Notes: generated by a model from the letters alone, not told the origin. A stretch of 64,000 bases of DNA from Isoetes taiwanensis (GCA_021234155.1 JAJEKV010000046.1:9305012-9369011), one strand, 5' to 3'. Positions 47,600-61,256 are shown, numbered from the stretch's first letter. Made by a program: numbers and translations.

Positions 47600-49700
47600 T
47601 TTAGATCACCTAGTCCTCTTGAATGACTTATGAAGAAGCAATTCAGGCACAATTTCAACTTGATCCTCCGTCATTTCCAACAAGGTTGGAGTATTCAAAA
47701 CCTCATCAAGGTTAGGATCGTGCCTTTTCAATAAACTCACATGGAAGACCTTAGGGTGGGCCGAGAGATCCAACTTGTAGGCTTGAGAGCCCACTCTTCT
47801 CCAAGATCGTGAACGGACCGGCCCACCTAGGGGCGAGCTTCTTACAATTGCCGATGCGAAGCTTCCCTTGCTTAACCTTAACTTGAGCCAAACTTTATCT
47901 CTCACAACAAAACAACTCTCGAGGAGTTTTATGTCTAGCTGCTAGACACTTCAGATGTGCCCATGCTGTTGAAGATATTCTCGCACTTCTACCAAAAGCT
48001 ACTGCATATTTGCTGTCGTTGTTGAGAAACTTCCACCTTGGGCACTAAATTATGCCACATAACTAGGGTCAAGCATTGATAACTGTAACTGATCATGGGG
48101 GAGACATCTTCGATGACTCTTGCTTCATATTATTGTACGTAATTGACCCGGTGGATGTACTCGGCCCATTTGGATTACTTGTTCCAATCATAGTTCCTCA
48201 ACGTGCTCTCCAAAATTGTGTTGGTGCGGTCCCTTTGCCGATTTGACTGCAAAAGATAAGCAAAACTCATCAACAAGTTGGTGCAGCTCGTGTTGAAGAA
48301 GTGTTGCTAAACGTCGCTAAAGAACTCCAGATCTCTATTGGTGATGATCGACCTGTGCCTTCCATGCAGCCTAAAAGAACCCTTATGTAGACCACACGGC
48401 TAGATCCAAGGCTGTGTCTATGGTGTGGCATGGCAAGTATGTGCCCTTTTGATAAACTATATACCACAACCATCAAGGCTTCAAAGCTTCTTGTTGTCCT
48501 TGGAAGGCCCACTATGAAACCCATGCTGAAGACTTCCCACCTGGCGTCTGGCACCGCCCAAGGTTCCAAAACTCCTGGAATTCGAAGTTGTTTCGCCCTT
48601 GTCTGCTGGCTCCACTGACACATTCTTGGCTATGTCTGATTATCTGCTTCTTCATACCTGGCCAGACGTAGCTACTTCTAATCTTGAAGTAGGCCTTTAT
48701 AAATTTTGCATGGCCGGAAATAGGGCTATTATGCGTGTCCTGGAAAATTTTTCTTACTCCTTATGCTTTGAGTATAGTTGTTCTTTGATATTAAAGATTA
48801 CCTTCCTTTTTTAAATATTTGAAGGTTTCTCTTTCTTAATCTGTTCTTGCACTCTTGTAAGGACTAGCCCATCATGTGCTTGAACTCCATGTTGGGGAAG
48901 ATGGCTTCTTCTATCTTCTTGCCGAATTCGCTTGCCGAAGTTGGAGATGGCATTGCAAATTGCTGCTTCAAAAGCTTGCCAATGAGTGGCGACGTCTTAA
49001 CATCTCCACGGCTGCATGCTCTTCCATTGATTTGCTGTAGATCACGATGTCGTCGAAGAGAATTGATGAAGAAATCATCCAAGGAATCTTCGAAGATGTC
49101 GTCCTCAAATGCAACAATTTGGTGGAGCATTCCATAGACTCAAGGGCATCACTGTGAAATGATAGTGCCCATACCAAGTTCTGAAGGAGTCTTATAATTA
49201 TCTTCCCCCTTCATCCTTATTTGCTGATTGCCCAAGCTTAAGTCGATTTTGTAGAAGAATCTTGCTTCTTGGAGCTGATCCATTATGTCGTTTGCTTGTT
49301 GAGCTGCCCATGGTTGATATACATCTTTAGACTTCCATCTTGGCCGAAAGGATCCCCAAGTTGATCAACTCCTACAACTGCTTCTTGAGCTCTGCTAGCT
49401 CGGAAGTGCTGATTCTATAAAGAGCCTTGCTGATCGGCTCTGCCTCCGGTGCAAGAGTGATTGCAGACTCTATGCCTCTATAGAGCAACAACTCTCAAAT
49501 TTCACCTGGAGGTATATCATGGGACTTCTTGATTAACTTAGAAATTGGCCGAGGCAACTGTTTCAAAGTAGCATCTTCCTTCTTACTCTTGTAGTCGGGG
49601 TCGACAACTTGTAGCTTGTGTACGACCTCATTCCTCATGATGTACTTAAGTAATTGCTTTACTGACATGCGTTGCACGATTGGAATCACTTCCTTAACTT
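47600..49700 (-). pseudogene. Ty3/Gypsy pol remnant (RT to integrase)
   Basis: Minus strand, 5' to 3'. An RT entry block near 49,640-49,380 reads KKSHDIPPGEI-stop, then ESAITLAPEAEPISKALYR and ELAELKKQL. The RT palm near 49,060 reads FDDIVIYSKSMEEH. Integrase near 48,570 has GVLEPWAVPDARWEVFSMGF and IVGLPRTTRSFEALMVVVY, and the integrase C-terminus near 47,800 has GSQAYKLDLSAHPKVFHVSL. RNase H is not clearly seen. Frames change often and stops are many, so it is inactive. The order fits Gypsy (RT before integrase) and the orientation agrees with the LTR and polypurine tract. Confidence 0.82.
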
Positions 49701-52650
49701 AAATTATAAGGTACTTGCTCTTTGGTGCTGGGATAAGTATCTCTTGCTTATGATAATCAATTATTGCCTTAGCCAGCTTTAATATTGCATGCTTATTATG
49801 AGGTCATAGTTGCCAATGTACATAAGTTGGTGTCGATGCTCTACTTTGCTTCGCTTAAGGTTGATGTCGAACTTGACTCTTGTTCCGTTGGTGCTGCTAA
49901 TTACTTGGCCTTGCCTTAATTACTGGCCTAGATTTAGACTTAAGAGTCTTGCTCTTAAAGATCTCCGTCATCTAGGAGGTGCAAAATTACAAGTTAAAGA
50001 ACTACTTACATAAATCCTGTGGCCACAAGTTTAGTCGGCATGACATTACTTTTGGGCACACATAGAAAACTATATGATTAGATAATTATTCTTGTTTTAG
50101 ATCTAATTTATACTCTAGGATCTACCATTTCTTAATTATTGCCCTCTTGAAATAGTCCCACCTTTGAGTTGATGCCATCTAAGAAGTTGGCCGGACTTAT
50201 TAGATTGCTTCCCTTCATTTGGTCGGATTATTCCTTATGCTGCGGAAGTACTCGTCATATACATGGTCGACGGTTATCCTATTATTGAATCCTTCTTAGC
50301 GAGGTGATCAAGCTCACAAACAGGTTCCAATATGTTGGATATCTGCCAGCAATGTATACAATTATTGTACTCCATACATTTTCTTCCCAATACTTGAAGC
50401 TTTGCTCCATTCTTGGGTCCATTTTTCTAAAGGAAAAGACAAAAAAATCTACTCGAAATTTCGTCCCCATCCCATCATGGATGTTATCACCCATAATTCT
50501 CAGAAACTCAACTATCTGATAGGTCCTCTAGCTTGCTCAAAGCTGGTGTAGTCATTAGTCGTTGGAGTAGCAAGGCGATGATCCATAATTTGTTGAAAAG
50601 AATCTGGTATCCTTGGAGTTGTTGTATGATCATTCGAGTGCTCTGCTTCCTTTCGTTGAACATATTATGACTCTGCTCGTCCTTAATGTTGATGCTGATT
50701 ACCTTCATTAACATTATCCCTCTTAGTGGACTTGCTGATGTAGATAACATAACGCTCGGTGTTGCACCCCAAGAGCTTGAAGGTAATGTTCACCACTGCG
50801 TAGAATCTTTCGTGTTTAACTCATCTGCCTTGAAGGTTATTAGATTCGAGGATGATTCTTCTAACTCCTGAATTGATATTGTTGTGTTGAGCTTGTCGAT
50901 TTGATTCTTCATCCTGGCGGCCACATGCTGCTGTTATAAGGCTGAAGACAATGTCGAGTGCTTTACCACTCCTAACTGTGCAACTTCTCTTGCTGAGAGA
51001 AGTTTATTTGTATCCATCTACAAGGACTAATCTTGACTGACCAATTAATAATTATGGTATTTGGTCCCTCATGATGCCTCTTCTTGATGGTGCTTGACCT
51101 CCAATCTGTAAGGTAGAAGATTGTCGTGATCTTGAGATGGTGCTATCGAGATTGATGCAGCTGCTCTGAAGTATCGGGCTGATGAGGAAGAAGTTTGTTG
51201 CAGTTTGCCATATTCCTATTCCTGAGAAGCTCACCCTTGCTGGCTTGTAGTACCTCCTTAGTCAAGCATGTTTGCTTGAAGTCCAAATCTGATACTACTA
51301 TGGCCTGGATACCTATGATAATTTCCCTTCCGAGGAGGTATGTCCAGTCTCATCCTTTAGGGCTCTTGATATCATAAGTCGATGAAGTCTACTTGTTGGT
51401 GGCGTATCTCTGACATTAGTCCTCGATGTGGGGCCGTTCCTCGAGACGGTATGGCACTTGAAGAGTATCCTTGACTAGGAGGTGTTCCTCCCCTAATGTC
51501 ATCAATTTCATAAGTGCCACGATGCCCATTGGCTGTTGCATAGCCCTCTTGGCAAGTCTTATGTCTAATCTTGATGTCGCAGTCGTCCTTCCGATAGGCT
51601 CCCCTTTCTTATTTGTGTTCGGCCTTCCCTGTACACCATCTTGGCCTTTGATTTGCTGAAGTTTCCTCCATAAGTTTGCCTCTGCTTTCAATTCGTTGAT
51701 GTTGTCGAGTGGCTCCACTGTCGAGGCTCGAGGATCTGTAACGAAGGTTCTCCTGACCTATTTTACTGCCCTAAGCACAAGGTAACTAATACTACCACAA
51801 GAACAATTTCTTATATCTACTAACTCTACAAACCCTATTTTTATGCCTTTATCCACTCTCCCTCAATTGACCCACTTGGCACTTTACTAGGCACTGAGAA
51901 AGGTACTTATTTACTGTTATGGGGTGGTAGAAGGAGACTCATTCACCGGGTGTACTTGGTGTGCTAGATTGAATTACTTAGATAGAATTATTTCCTAGAC
52001 AATTATCTATGATACAAGGCATGGCTGAAGACACTTGATGATAGTGCACCTATAACGTGTGTTGGTGTATCATACCAACGTGTGACAACAATTTCTAAGG
52101 CCTTGGCAACTAGCTGGGTTTCTAAGGAAAAGGTTTAATTATACTACCTATATGTAGACAAGAAGACACTTAGCAAGATAAGAGTGACAACTAAGCTGTG
52201 ATGAGTGCAGATGCCGTCTCTATCTAGCTTAAGGATCTTGGTTCTAACTATAAGGCTTGGTCATATTGGCAAATGATGTCGGTGTAATAGGGAGTTCTAG
52301 TCAAAATGGCATGGAGATCAAAGAGATGATCAAAGACATGGAAGGCTTGCTCGGCAGGGAAATCACGGATGTGATTGGCCTCACTGTACCATCTAACAAA
52401 GCTTGATGGCGCCATTGAGCAGAGATAGCTATGAAAAATGGCTTGTGAAGATGAGTAGGGAGTTGGAAAATCGTCTGAAGTGCTGAGAGCAGTTTTGATG
52501 GTGAGAAAATGACAAATGAGACCCCCCTTTATAGACTAGGGATGCTTCGGGTTCCGTGCACAAGGGTTCTTGATGGAAAAAACATTTGTTCCATGGCTAT
52601 GGGTGTCTAAATGAGCTATCATGAAGTGCAAATCTACGCAAACAAAGCAA
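49701..52650 (-). mobile_element. Gypsy internal region, probable gag/protease remnants
   Basis: Upstream of RT on the minus strand. The frame 51,718-51,416 has NELKAEANLWRKLQQIKGQD and ends in an Arg/Glu-rich stretch, which could be Gag, but no zinc knuckle or protease motif is visible. The rest of the interval has only short frames. Confidence 0.4.
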
Positions 52651-52708
52651 GAAATACTACATGGGACTTTGTTGGATGAAAATTGGTCAATCTGGGCAAA
52701 ATTGGGCG

Positions 52709-52785
52709 AAACCGGGTCGCGTCGCGCAGAATGGCTCTACGTTGCGAACGCAGGCAGTATCCGCGCAATGCAACCCGATTTCGGG
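52709..52785. repeat. GC-rich hairpin repeat, copy 1
   Basis: Outer arms AACCGGGTCGCGTCGCGC / GCGCAATGCAACCCGATT and an inner CTACGTTGCGAACGCAG segment. It is related to the copies at 52,910 and 61,257. Confidence 0.7.
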
Positions 52786-52909
52786 TCAATTCTACTTCTA
52801 TGAAGAGTTTCGGGGAATTTCAAGATCCTAATATGACTTTTTAGCATGCTTCTAACCTAACTAGCAACTTTTATTACTCAAATTGGACATCAATGAATGA
52901 CAGAATGCC

Positions 52910-52995
52910 GAAATCGGGTGGCGTCGCGCAGAATGGCTCTGCGTCGGGGGCGCAGAGGGGTTTTGCGCGATGCAACCCGAGTTGACTTTGACTTT
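52910..52995. repeat. GC-rich hairpin repeat, copy 2
   Basis: AATCGGGTGGCGTCGCGC pairs with GCGCGATGCAACCCGA, with an inner CTGCGTC / GGCGCAG pair. It is followed by GTTGACTTTGACTTTTTC and a TA-rich run, the same order as around the copy at 61,257. 53,040-54,400 holds only short frames and a possible direct repeat near 53,770-53,900 (TTGGACTCCACCTTTTTT twice). Confidence 0.7.
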
Positions 52996-54399
52996 TTCTA
53001 TATATATCTACTATATCTACTATATATATAAGATTATTAAGCTGCCCCCTTGCGCATAACATTTGGATGTACCCATGCGATATAGAGATTAATGCCAGCC
53101 GTCCAATTGGAAATGGAAGGCCGTGATGCCACCACCTCATGGGAGAGGTCATGCATGGGCATAAAAATGTGATGGGGGCATGCATAAGGCATGCATGAGG
53201 GCATCCACCACATCCCCGAGCCGTCGGATATGGGGCAGGTTAAATCTTGGCCATCCAATTGGATATAGAGATTGATCTTGGCCGTCCATCTCAGATCTGG
53301 ACGGCCCACAACAAAAGCCCCAATCTGATCCTTTTGCATTTTTTTTACTCTGTATTTCGGGGTTCTGCCCACGAGCCAGTATGGCCGCCTGTATGATTTG
53401 TTGGATGCAGATGCAGATTGCGTGATGCAGATGCTCGGATTTGTATGGGAACCCTAAACGGCTGACCAGCTTTGCCGGATTCGACCGGAAATAGGCTGGC
53501 TGGGTTTAATATCTGGGAAGATGGATTTCGGCTTCAGCTTAGTGACAGTTTTACTCGGTTTTAAAACTTAAGTCTTTCACATTAATGTTTATCTTTCCGG
53601 AATGACGAACTAGGCTTACAGGTAAACCGTCTATTGACGTTTTTTTCATTTTTGTTCTTTGCTCTTCGGTTCCATGGTACTTTGATATTCGAGTGTTCAG
53701 GAAATGATTGCAGGCACAATGCTTTTGTACAAATATCAGCAGTATTGGTTTAGGCGGGGAGGTCTCTAGTTTAGACTCCACCTTTTTTACAAAAGGGATT
53801 TTTCCAAACGAACGAGGCTTCTTGGGGAGAAACAGTGCGAGGTCATGATATAGGTCTGTAGTTTGGACTCCACCTTTTTTCATAAGGGATTTTTTAAAGG
53901 AACAAGACGTCTTGAGGAAAAAATGGATATTAAACTTTTTTGGGGGGGAGATGTTCTCTGAAAATGTTATATCAGTTATCTGTTGTGCATCTATCGATCT
54001 CAAATAAGCTTTTTTATAAATATTGAAATGTTTTTCGGCCTTTTTTTGGGAAAATGATTGTTCTTTAAAAATGTGATCTCAGTTATTTGAACTTGTGCTT
54101 GATTTTGTGGGGTTCAAATAGCTTTGTTATAAATACTTAATGTTTTTGCTTTTTTTTGTTCATTTGTTAGCCTGTTAAAATGTTTGTGGTGGCTTTATTG
54201 TCACAGCCAATACATTTGGCAGTATACTAAAGAAGGTGATGCCTCAGCTCCATAGATTGTATTGCAACTCCACGCTTGCTTCGAGCAGTGCATTTTCATC
54301 CTCTTGCAGCTCCACTTCTATTAACAGCCGAGGTTCTTCAGTAATTGTGGTTTATATCAACTACATCTTTTTGTCTTGCTAATGTATAGTAGCTGAACT

Positions 54400-57300
54400 T
54401 CCAATGCGCATTGACAGGTAAATGATCTGGACTCTCCAGATTGTCAGATGACAATTGCTACTTCAAGGGGTTATCAAATATATTCAGGATCAAACACACA
54501 TTACGGTCATACAACTGGCATGAACCTCTAGACAATGGATGCAAATCCAGCGCCTGTGACCTAGCAGTTCACTGCAGTCCTTACAGACATTGTATCCTCT
54601 TCTGGGGCAAGCTTACCTTCTCAGTCTCAAGTGGCAGGTGCAGAAATGGATATATGTGCAGCAGACCTTCTATATGTTGTCAGTTTTTAATTCTCCTCTT
54701 ACTTCATCGTTATGAAGCTTCTCTGTCAACTTGACGTCCACCGTGTCTTCAGAGCAACATTCCGGTGCGTATGCATCCATAGGTGTAGATAGCGTGTCTA
54801 GCTCAAGTTTTTTGGAAAAGTTTAGAATTGTTGTTAATCCTATAACAGAAGACATGAAGTTTTGAAATGATCAATATTGATATTGGGCAGATGTTTTGAG
54901 GAGGATTCTCATTGCAAATTCAACTGTTAATTTCGGTAGATCATGAACACATCCGAGTGTATTGAGTTCTTAGTTTGTTAGTTTGCTAGTTTGCATATTA
55001 CTTCATTTTTGTTGTTATCTAGGCAGTAAATAGTGTTAACGCTTTTCCTTTTGTTGACAGACCATACCAGAGTTTGACGATTTGTCGGCGGGAAGCCCAG
55101 GATCTTTATTAGGGCTTTGCACTGCTATTAGCTATGACTGTCGTCCAGCTCTGGCAGAGTTAGGCAAACATTAGGTAAGCATGTTATCAGCCATACATTT
55201 TTGCTATGCAATGGCTTGAATATACGACCCCGTCATGTGGAGGTGCCCCAGTAGTTGTTGCTGGGAATTTTAGAAGTACACCAATGGTAGGACTCCTTCC
55301 CCGCTTTTATTTACTCCGTGCTTCAATTTTGAGAAAGATATTTTCCTTTGCAGTCAAAGCTTTGCCCAACCTTCAAAATGAGCAGTAGCAAAGTGTAACA
55401 AAGGAACTTAATCAAAACAAAGGCGTGATCAATATGCACAGTTCTTTAAACTGTGGACAGCTGTAGCAGAACATCGTTTATGGATGCTGCTCAAGGTCAT
55501 CAAAATACTTGGAGAAGGTAATCTCCATCCCTTGGAATCTGTTGGCTCGGTAAACTATAGTCTTCTTAATGGTAGATGACTTATCTTATTGCTAACCATA
55601 AACATAAGGCCCAATATTGTTCGCACGAGCAGATATGGTAGACATTCTGGAGGGCATTTTGAAATAGCAAAAAATACAACTATTGTAAATCCAAATGTTT
55701 GTCTATGGCATGCGTTAACGTCGCTCTAGCAAGGAAGTATTTCATTCAGTTACCAATGATGATTTTGCTGTGCATTTTTTCAGAATCTTTTAACGCATTG
55801 TCTGGCCCTTTATATTTTCCATGACTGCCATTCATACAACTGAATTTTTGGATCTCAGCTATATATTCCAGGCTGTATGCATGTGTTTGCATCCATTTTC
55901 TATAATTCATTCCCAGGAACTGAGCAGACCATTGTTTATAGGTGGAATGCACGGCCTATGCTAGGCTTTTACTAGCTGCTACTTCTTATAACTCCTAATG
56001 CTTGGCACCACTGAAATAGAACATAATGTAGAGATGTTGCTTTTGTTGCTCATGCATCTTTTTTCTGTTGTGTTTGGACAGGGTGGAGGAAGCGATTCTG
56101 CCGTAGATTCCACTTTCTTCCTTCTAGTGGAAGAATAATTTCTTAGAGATTTGCAACAGGTGCAGAATCCACTGGAGTCTTCCAAAATTGAAGGTTGGCT
56201 TGCATCATTGTCTTGCATTACATTTCATCTTCATGTACGTCAGTTTTATGGTTGTGTGAGTGATGTATTTTGTACTCTATGCTAATGTCGTCTGTTTGAT
56301 AACAATTTGCAGTATTATCAGAGGTGGTCATTTTTTAAGGGCGGTTTTTTGCAAAGCCAAGGTGCCCTGCAGCCTTCCACCACTCTGCTCTTCACGGTAT
56401 GCAATATCATTCTTTACTTGGTTATATAACATATCTAAATGTTTCATGTTGAATGCATGTGCAAGACCGCATATTCAAACCTGGAGATCTGGTTGGATAA
56501 TGTCGCTTTGCAGCCTTTTACAGATGAGCAATGGAACGATCATCACCAGAATGGCTGGATAAAACTAGATTGGGATTTCCTTTTGGATCTCCAATTGCCT
56601 CACCAATACTAGACAAATATTTGCTACATGGTCAAATAAGTCATCTGGTACGCGCTATTCTGATGGTATAGCGGCTCCTCGCAACAAAGTATTGATCTTC
56701 CTCTTATCTCCTGTTCGTTGCTTCATTTGCATATACATACAGCTTTGTACCAGCGTGTCTGCGTGCCTTGATTCTTGCAATTGAAAAAATAATATTTTGA
56801 AGCATCCACAATTTTTGGAACAGCGGACAAAATTTCTCCAGCTATGATTATCTTGGCAACCTGTTCTTATATCCGATTGTTTTGCTGCAGTAAATATACA
56901 GACATTCCTCTTGCCCTTTTTTCTGTAAGTCTAGGGCTGTGTTTAAGGAGTTCCAGAGTAATCGGACATTGGGGTAACTACCATATTTAGAGTTGTAAGA
57001 GTAGTTTTTTTGAAGGGCACGCTGCTGCAAGGTAAACCTTTCCATTTAGCTTCTAGTTTAGGGGTAACATTGAAGGATCGCTACACAGGTGGATGCAGAC
57101 ATGGCGAGCTTTTTGCTTACCGTATCTCTCCTTGAAATCAATGATCCATTATCTTTCCAAGGCCCTCTCAACTTCTTAAGGTCAGTATATTTCTGTAACT
57201 TGATGCACTTATTGACATGACCACAATCACTGGCTGGACAACCAATGGAATTCTATTTTTTGACTCTAAAGATCAGGTTAATGTCGTTTTAACCTTTGAT

Positions 57301-57890
57301 GTTTCTAAACGTAGTCCATTTCCCAAAGGCTTTGGGCATTCTATATTACTGAGTAACTTTCAGGCATTCTATTCTATTGAGTAAATTTGGAACAGGCACT
57401 AGGCATTTATGCCTTGAACCATCAAGGCACATCGTTATACTGCTAGAGTTGTCAGGTAGTGTTCAACTCTAGTGTTTACTTTTTTTGTTGTCTCTATTTG
57501 CCTTCAGTACTTTGACTTTTTGCAGTTCTGTTTGCTTTATAAGCTTTTGTCTCTAAACTGATCAGAGACTTCCTTTTTGCAGAAATGCTCGTGGCATTTG
57601 TTTTTTAAGGACTCTTCAACAAAAGATTGCCATGCTTCAATATGCTCAGATCATATGCGTTGGTCCACAATCCTTTAAGATATTAAAATGTCTCAAATGA
57701 TGCATGTGGAGAGCCAGTTTCAAACAGTCGTACAACTTGCCAATTTTGGCATCTTAGTTGTTGACCACCCTCTAGAAGAACTGCTTTATTTATCTGTTCA
57801 GAACTTTATTCCCGCATATGCTGTGGGAGTTGCCAGTGGGTCTGTTCCTTTCAAATCTTTATCCTCTGCTTTGTGGTATGACATGTAAGA
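54400..57890 (+). pseudogene. Fragments of a spliced gene, VPS13-like in its last exon
   Basis: Several short blocks look like exons with AG/GT borders, plus strand. They include GYQIYSGSNTHYGH (54,465), TIPEFDDLSAGSPGSLLGL (55,063), GAPVVVAGNFRSTPM (55,240), YYQRWSFFKGGFLQSQGALQ (56,313), SNLEIWLDNVALQPFTDEQW (56,475) and VDADMASFLLTVSLLEINDP (57,089). The block at 57,688-57,888 (MMHVESQFQTVVQLANFGIL then VVDHPLEELLYLSVQNFIPA) resembles the region of VPS13 lipid-transfer proteins where a 'hxDHxPEELLYxSxxN' motif precedes the conserved 'DNQL' segment. Stops and lost donors show decay. The other blocks are not placed in VPS13 and may come from another gene. Introns are kept, so the fragments were not copied from mRNA. 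Confidence 0.45.
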
Positions 57891-57899
57891 TGATATGCA

Positions 57900-59900
57900 G
57901 ATTGAAGCTCCAAATTGATCGGCTCTAGCTTAACAACCAGTTGCATGCAACTCCAATGACTGTAGTATTTAGTCCACAGGATAATGCCAAACAAGCAGAG
58001 TTCGTCTTGAGATGCTCTATAACTACTTAAGATGATGGAGTTTCTAACCATTATATGTACCCATATATTGAAATGCAGTTGAGTCACCCATATGTGCATA
58101 ATATTCTGCCTATTTATACTGATATATAACATCTTCAGGGTCTGAGCATACCAAATATGCCTTAACTCATCAATATTCATGAGCCAATCATTTGGGGTAT
58201 TCATGAAATTTATTCCGTGCCAATGTGGGTCAGCTAACAAGCAGCTAGTCAAAACTGTTGCCTGAGAACTTGCCTTGCAACCCTCTTATTTTGCTTATAT
58301 CTGAGGTTGTGCAAGTGCACTTATTGTTTATTTCATGGGAGACAGATGTAGCTTTTCATTTTCTAACTTTGACACCAAGTGCAGATATATCAGCATTGGA
58401 TTGTTCATATATTGAACAAAGCATAAAATGAGCCTTTTTAGATACAACTTGCAATCTTTTGCTCCCTCCATTGTGATGCTGCTTGCTTCTGTTCATGAAG
58501 GGAACAACTTTTTTGGACTTGAGGACCAACTTTGCTGCCTCAAGCAAGCGATGAAGATCATCAAAGGCACAAATAACTGCGGGTCTACCAATTTGTAGGA
58601 AGGTTGCCACAACATTAAGAACCAAAATCCACAGGTGATAACTGGTAGCACGTTTTGAAGATACTACAAACTATTTCCAAGCAGTTGTGATTGCTTCAGA
58701 GCGAAAAGGCTAAAACTCTTGAAACAGTGAGCAAGTCTGTGCCCTCATCAAATGCATTACTTTCCCAAATATCGTTGTATAGAGACGAAGCGTGAAACAA
58801 TTTTGTACACTATCTATTAAATGCATCTGAAACATGCTTTTTGGCTCTTATGAATACATTGGGTGTTTTGTTTCGCAAGAATTGCCCATTTAAGATTTAA
58901 GAAACTGAACAGACCATACATGGATCTGGGAAAATTATAGAATATGCATATGCAAAATGCATATTGAAGTTAGGCATGTTCCACTTGCTTTTCATATATG
59001 CATTACTTGGAACAAGACAATTAATGCAAAACACAACCATCATGTATGTAGGTGAACCATTGTTCCAAATTTTGCTAATTATAATTTGCTTGGTAAAGCG
59101 CAATGTAGGTACAACGTGTTGTTGATATAACATTTTGAATGTGCTGTGCGATGCAAATAATTGGCTGTATATGTATTCATGCCAAATCCCATGGCTCCAG
59201 CCACTAGTGCTTTGGCTGAACATTTGATGCAATATTCCCAATGGAACTTTCAAGGAATCTAAGGGAATCTGCAAGAAAATTATTCTGCAGGAGCCCCTTT
59301 ATACCTCTCAAAGAGCAAGATTCATTTGGGTCATTTATATTTTCTTACAAGAGGTGAACTTTGAGTATATGTCACCCTCGATAGTGCCACATGCCATGTT
59401 CCTCTCAATACCATGAACTTAATTCCATTTAAATGTGTGAAGCACATTGTCATGAACAATGAACAACGTAGGTTGTGTTTTTTTGTGTAAGTTCTATTTT
59501 CTCATGTAACCTCACATCAGGCAATGTGTATAAGGGATCAACTACAATTGCTAATTCAAACTTAGGTTGACTTTTCAATTGACTTTGCCCACAAGGTTGT
59601 TTGTGAGTTAGAATCTGCTTACAAAAGTATTTTGAATATCTATATAACAAGTTGCATTTTGGCAGATACCAAATCGAGAAAACTCTTGAGGCAGAACTTG
59701 TGGATATAAATGCACCTTCTTAAAATTTTTATTGTTCATTTCTGAGAGTTAATGGTGCTTGGGCTCCTTTGTCATTGTTTTCATATTTGAAGACTGTAGA
59801 CACGCACTGATTCAATTAATGGTAGTACTTAACTGTTTAGATATATGCTTTTTTTTCTGAAGAAACTATTAGGATAATTTAGAAGATGCCATCCTACCAA
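57900..59900. other. No gene recognised
   Basis: AT-rich sequence. The minus-strand frame 58,625-58,356 (QIGRPAVICAFDDLHRLLEA) is ordinary in composition but has no known motif or splice partner. Confidence 0.4.
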
Positions 59901-59920
59901 TCAGATGCCACTACAAACCA

Positions 59921-60370
59921 ATGTTAAAATCCAGGAACACATCATTTCTGACAATGAACCAGAAGGCAAAGGATGGGGCGATAGCAATTTCTCACAATCA
60001 AACAAAAGAAAAAGGATGGGAAGATGGCATTTCTCACAATGAAACAGAAGAGAAGGGATGGGGTGATAGTATTTCTCACAATGAAACAAAAGATAAAGGA
60101 TGGGGTGATAGCATTTCTCACAATGAAACTAAAGAAAAAGGATGGACTAACAACACAGAGAAAAGCCTGTCTTCACCTGAACCGAGAACAACGACAACAA
60201 AAGTGTCTTCCGAAGTACATGCCCGTCGAATGCTAGGTGTGTTAACAGAGATAAGAGCTCATGATCCAAATGAGCCAAAAAGTGCTCAAATCATGCAGTC
60301 GCTTATATTACAAATGTTGAAAATCACAAAGAATTCTCAAGGACTTATGGCAAATAACATATTCACGTAA
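59921..60370 (+). CDS. Unrecognised ORF with a 16-residue tandem repeat
   Basis: 149 codons with four copies of a 48-base repeat coding GWGDSISHNETKEK-like units (60,015-60,150). Then comes a conserved-looking tail: SSEVHARRMLGVLTEIRAHD and AQIMQSLILQMLKITKNSQG. The repeat length is a multiple of three and copies differ mainly by substitutions that keep the frame, which suggests selection on protein at some time. No family is recognised. The ORF may be one exon. A short A-rich stretch follows. 60,370-61,170 has no further gene I recognise. Confidence 0.4.
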   Translation: MLKSRNTSFLTMNQKAKDGAIAISHNQTKEKGWEDGISHNETEEKGWGDSISHNETKDKGWGDSISHNETKEKGWTNNTEKSLSSPEPRTTTTKVSSEVHARRMLGVLTEIRAHDPNEPKSAQIMQSLILQMLKITKNSQGLMANNIFT

Positions 60371-61173
60371 TTTCACATAATTTTTAGAAATGATAAGGAA
60401 AATGATGCGTTAAAGGCACAGAGGGTTGAGAGAGAACCTAAGAAATTGAAAAAAAATCTAAGGGTAGTTTGAGAAAATGAAGGGGATGGAGGCAGTGGCA
60501 AGGCTTATTTTTTGTGTTATTGCATTGCAACTGTTTTTTGAAACATACTCATAGGAAAATAAATAGTTGTTGAAAATCTCATAATTAGTGTTGCCCACCA
60601 TGGTGATCATGACTTCTCCAATGCAAATTTTGACTTCTTGAATTCTAGCAAATTTAGATCTTATAATGTGATTGGAGAAGGCACCTTTCGAGGACGATTG
60701 AGCTATGCCTCTGGGCATATAGAGTCCAAGATTAGCTATCTAGTGATTTTTCTGAACAATGTTGTATAAGAAGTTCTTTTTTTCGCTAATGTTATTCCTT
60801 TATCTTTGTACCATTATTATGTTAGTTTTGGGTGAGAATATCGAAGCGGAGACTAGAAATGGAGCCGCCTAGAATTCTTTTTGAAATCTTTCTTGCTTGA
60901 ACTTAAGTATTAATCTGTTATGTGGTTGTGTCCCATTGCCGACCAACCTATAAGTGAATGACTATGTTTGTTACGTCTGTTAACAACTATCAAAGATAGC
61001 ATAGAGATAGCATTGACAGTGGTATGAATACTATGAGGTCATAGTGCAACTCAGTTGAATTCAATTTGACTTCTTCTAACGTAGTTCTCGACACTCGACT
61101 TTAGACCTTTATATGTTTAAGCTTGGATTTTGTTCCCATATGTTCATGAACCATAGTTTGTAAACCCGTTGGT

Positions 61174-61178
<5 letters not shown>

Positions 61179-61250
<72 letters not shown>
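61179..61250. repeat. (AT)n microsatellite, about 36 units
   Basis: Pure AT/TA over 72 bases. It gives artefact frames of YIYIYI on the minus strand. It is a likely site of assembly length error. Confidence 0.95.
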
Positions 61251-61253
<3 letters not shown>

Positions 61254-61256
61254 CAA

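Noticed and set aside
56475-56560. Resemblance of DNVALQPFTDEQW to the carbohydrate-binding region of plant GH10 xylanases.
   Set aside because: Only a dozen residues fit, the frame then diverges and no xylanase domain is nearby. It is kept only as an unplaced exon-like block.
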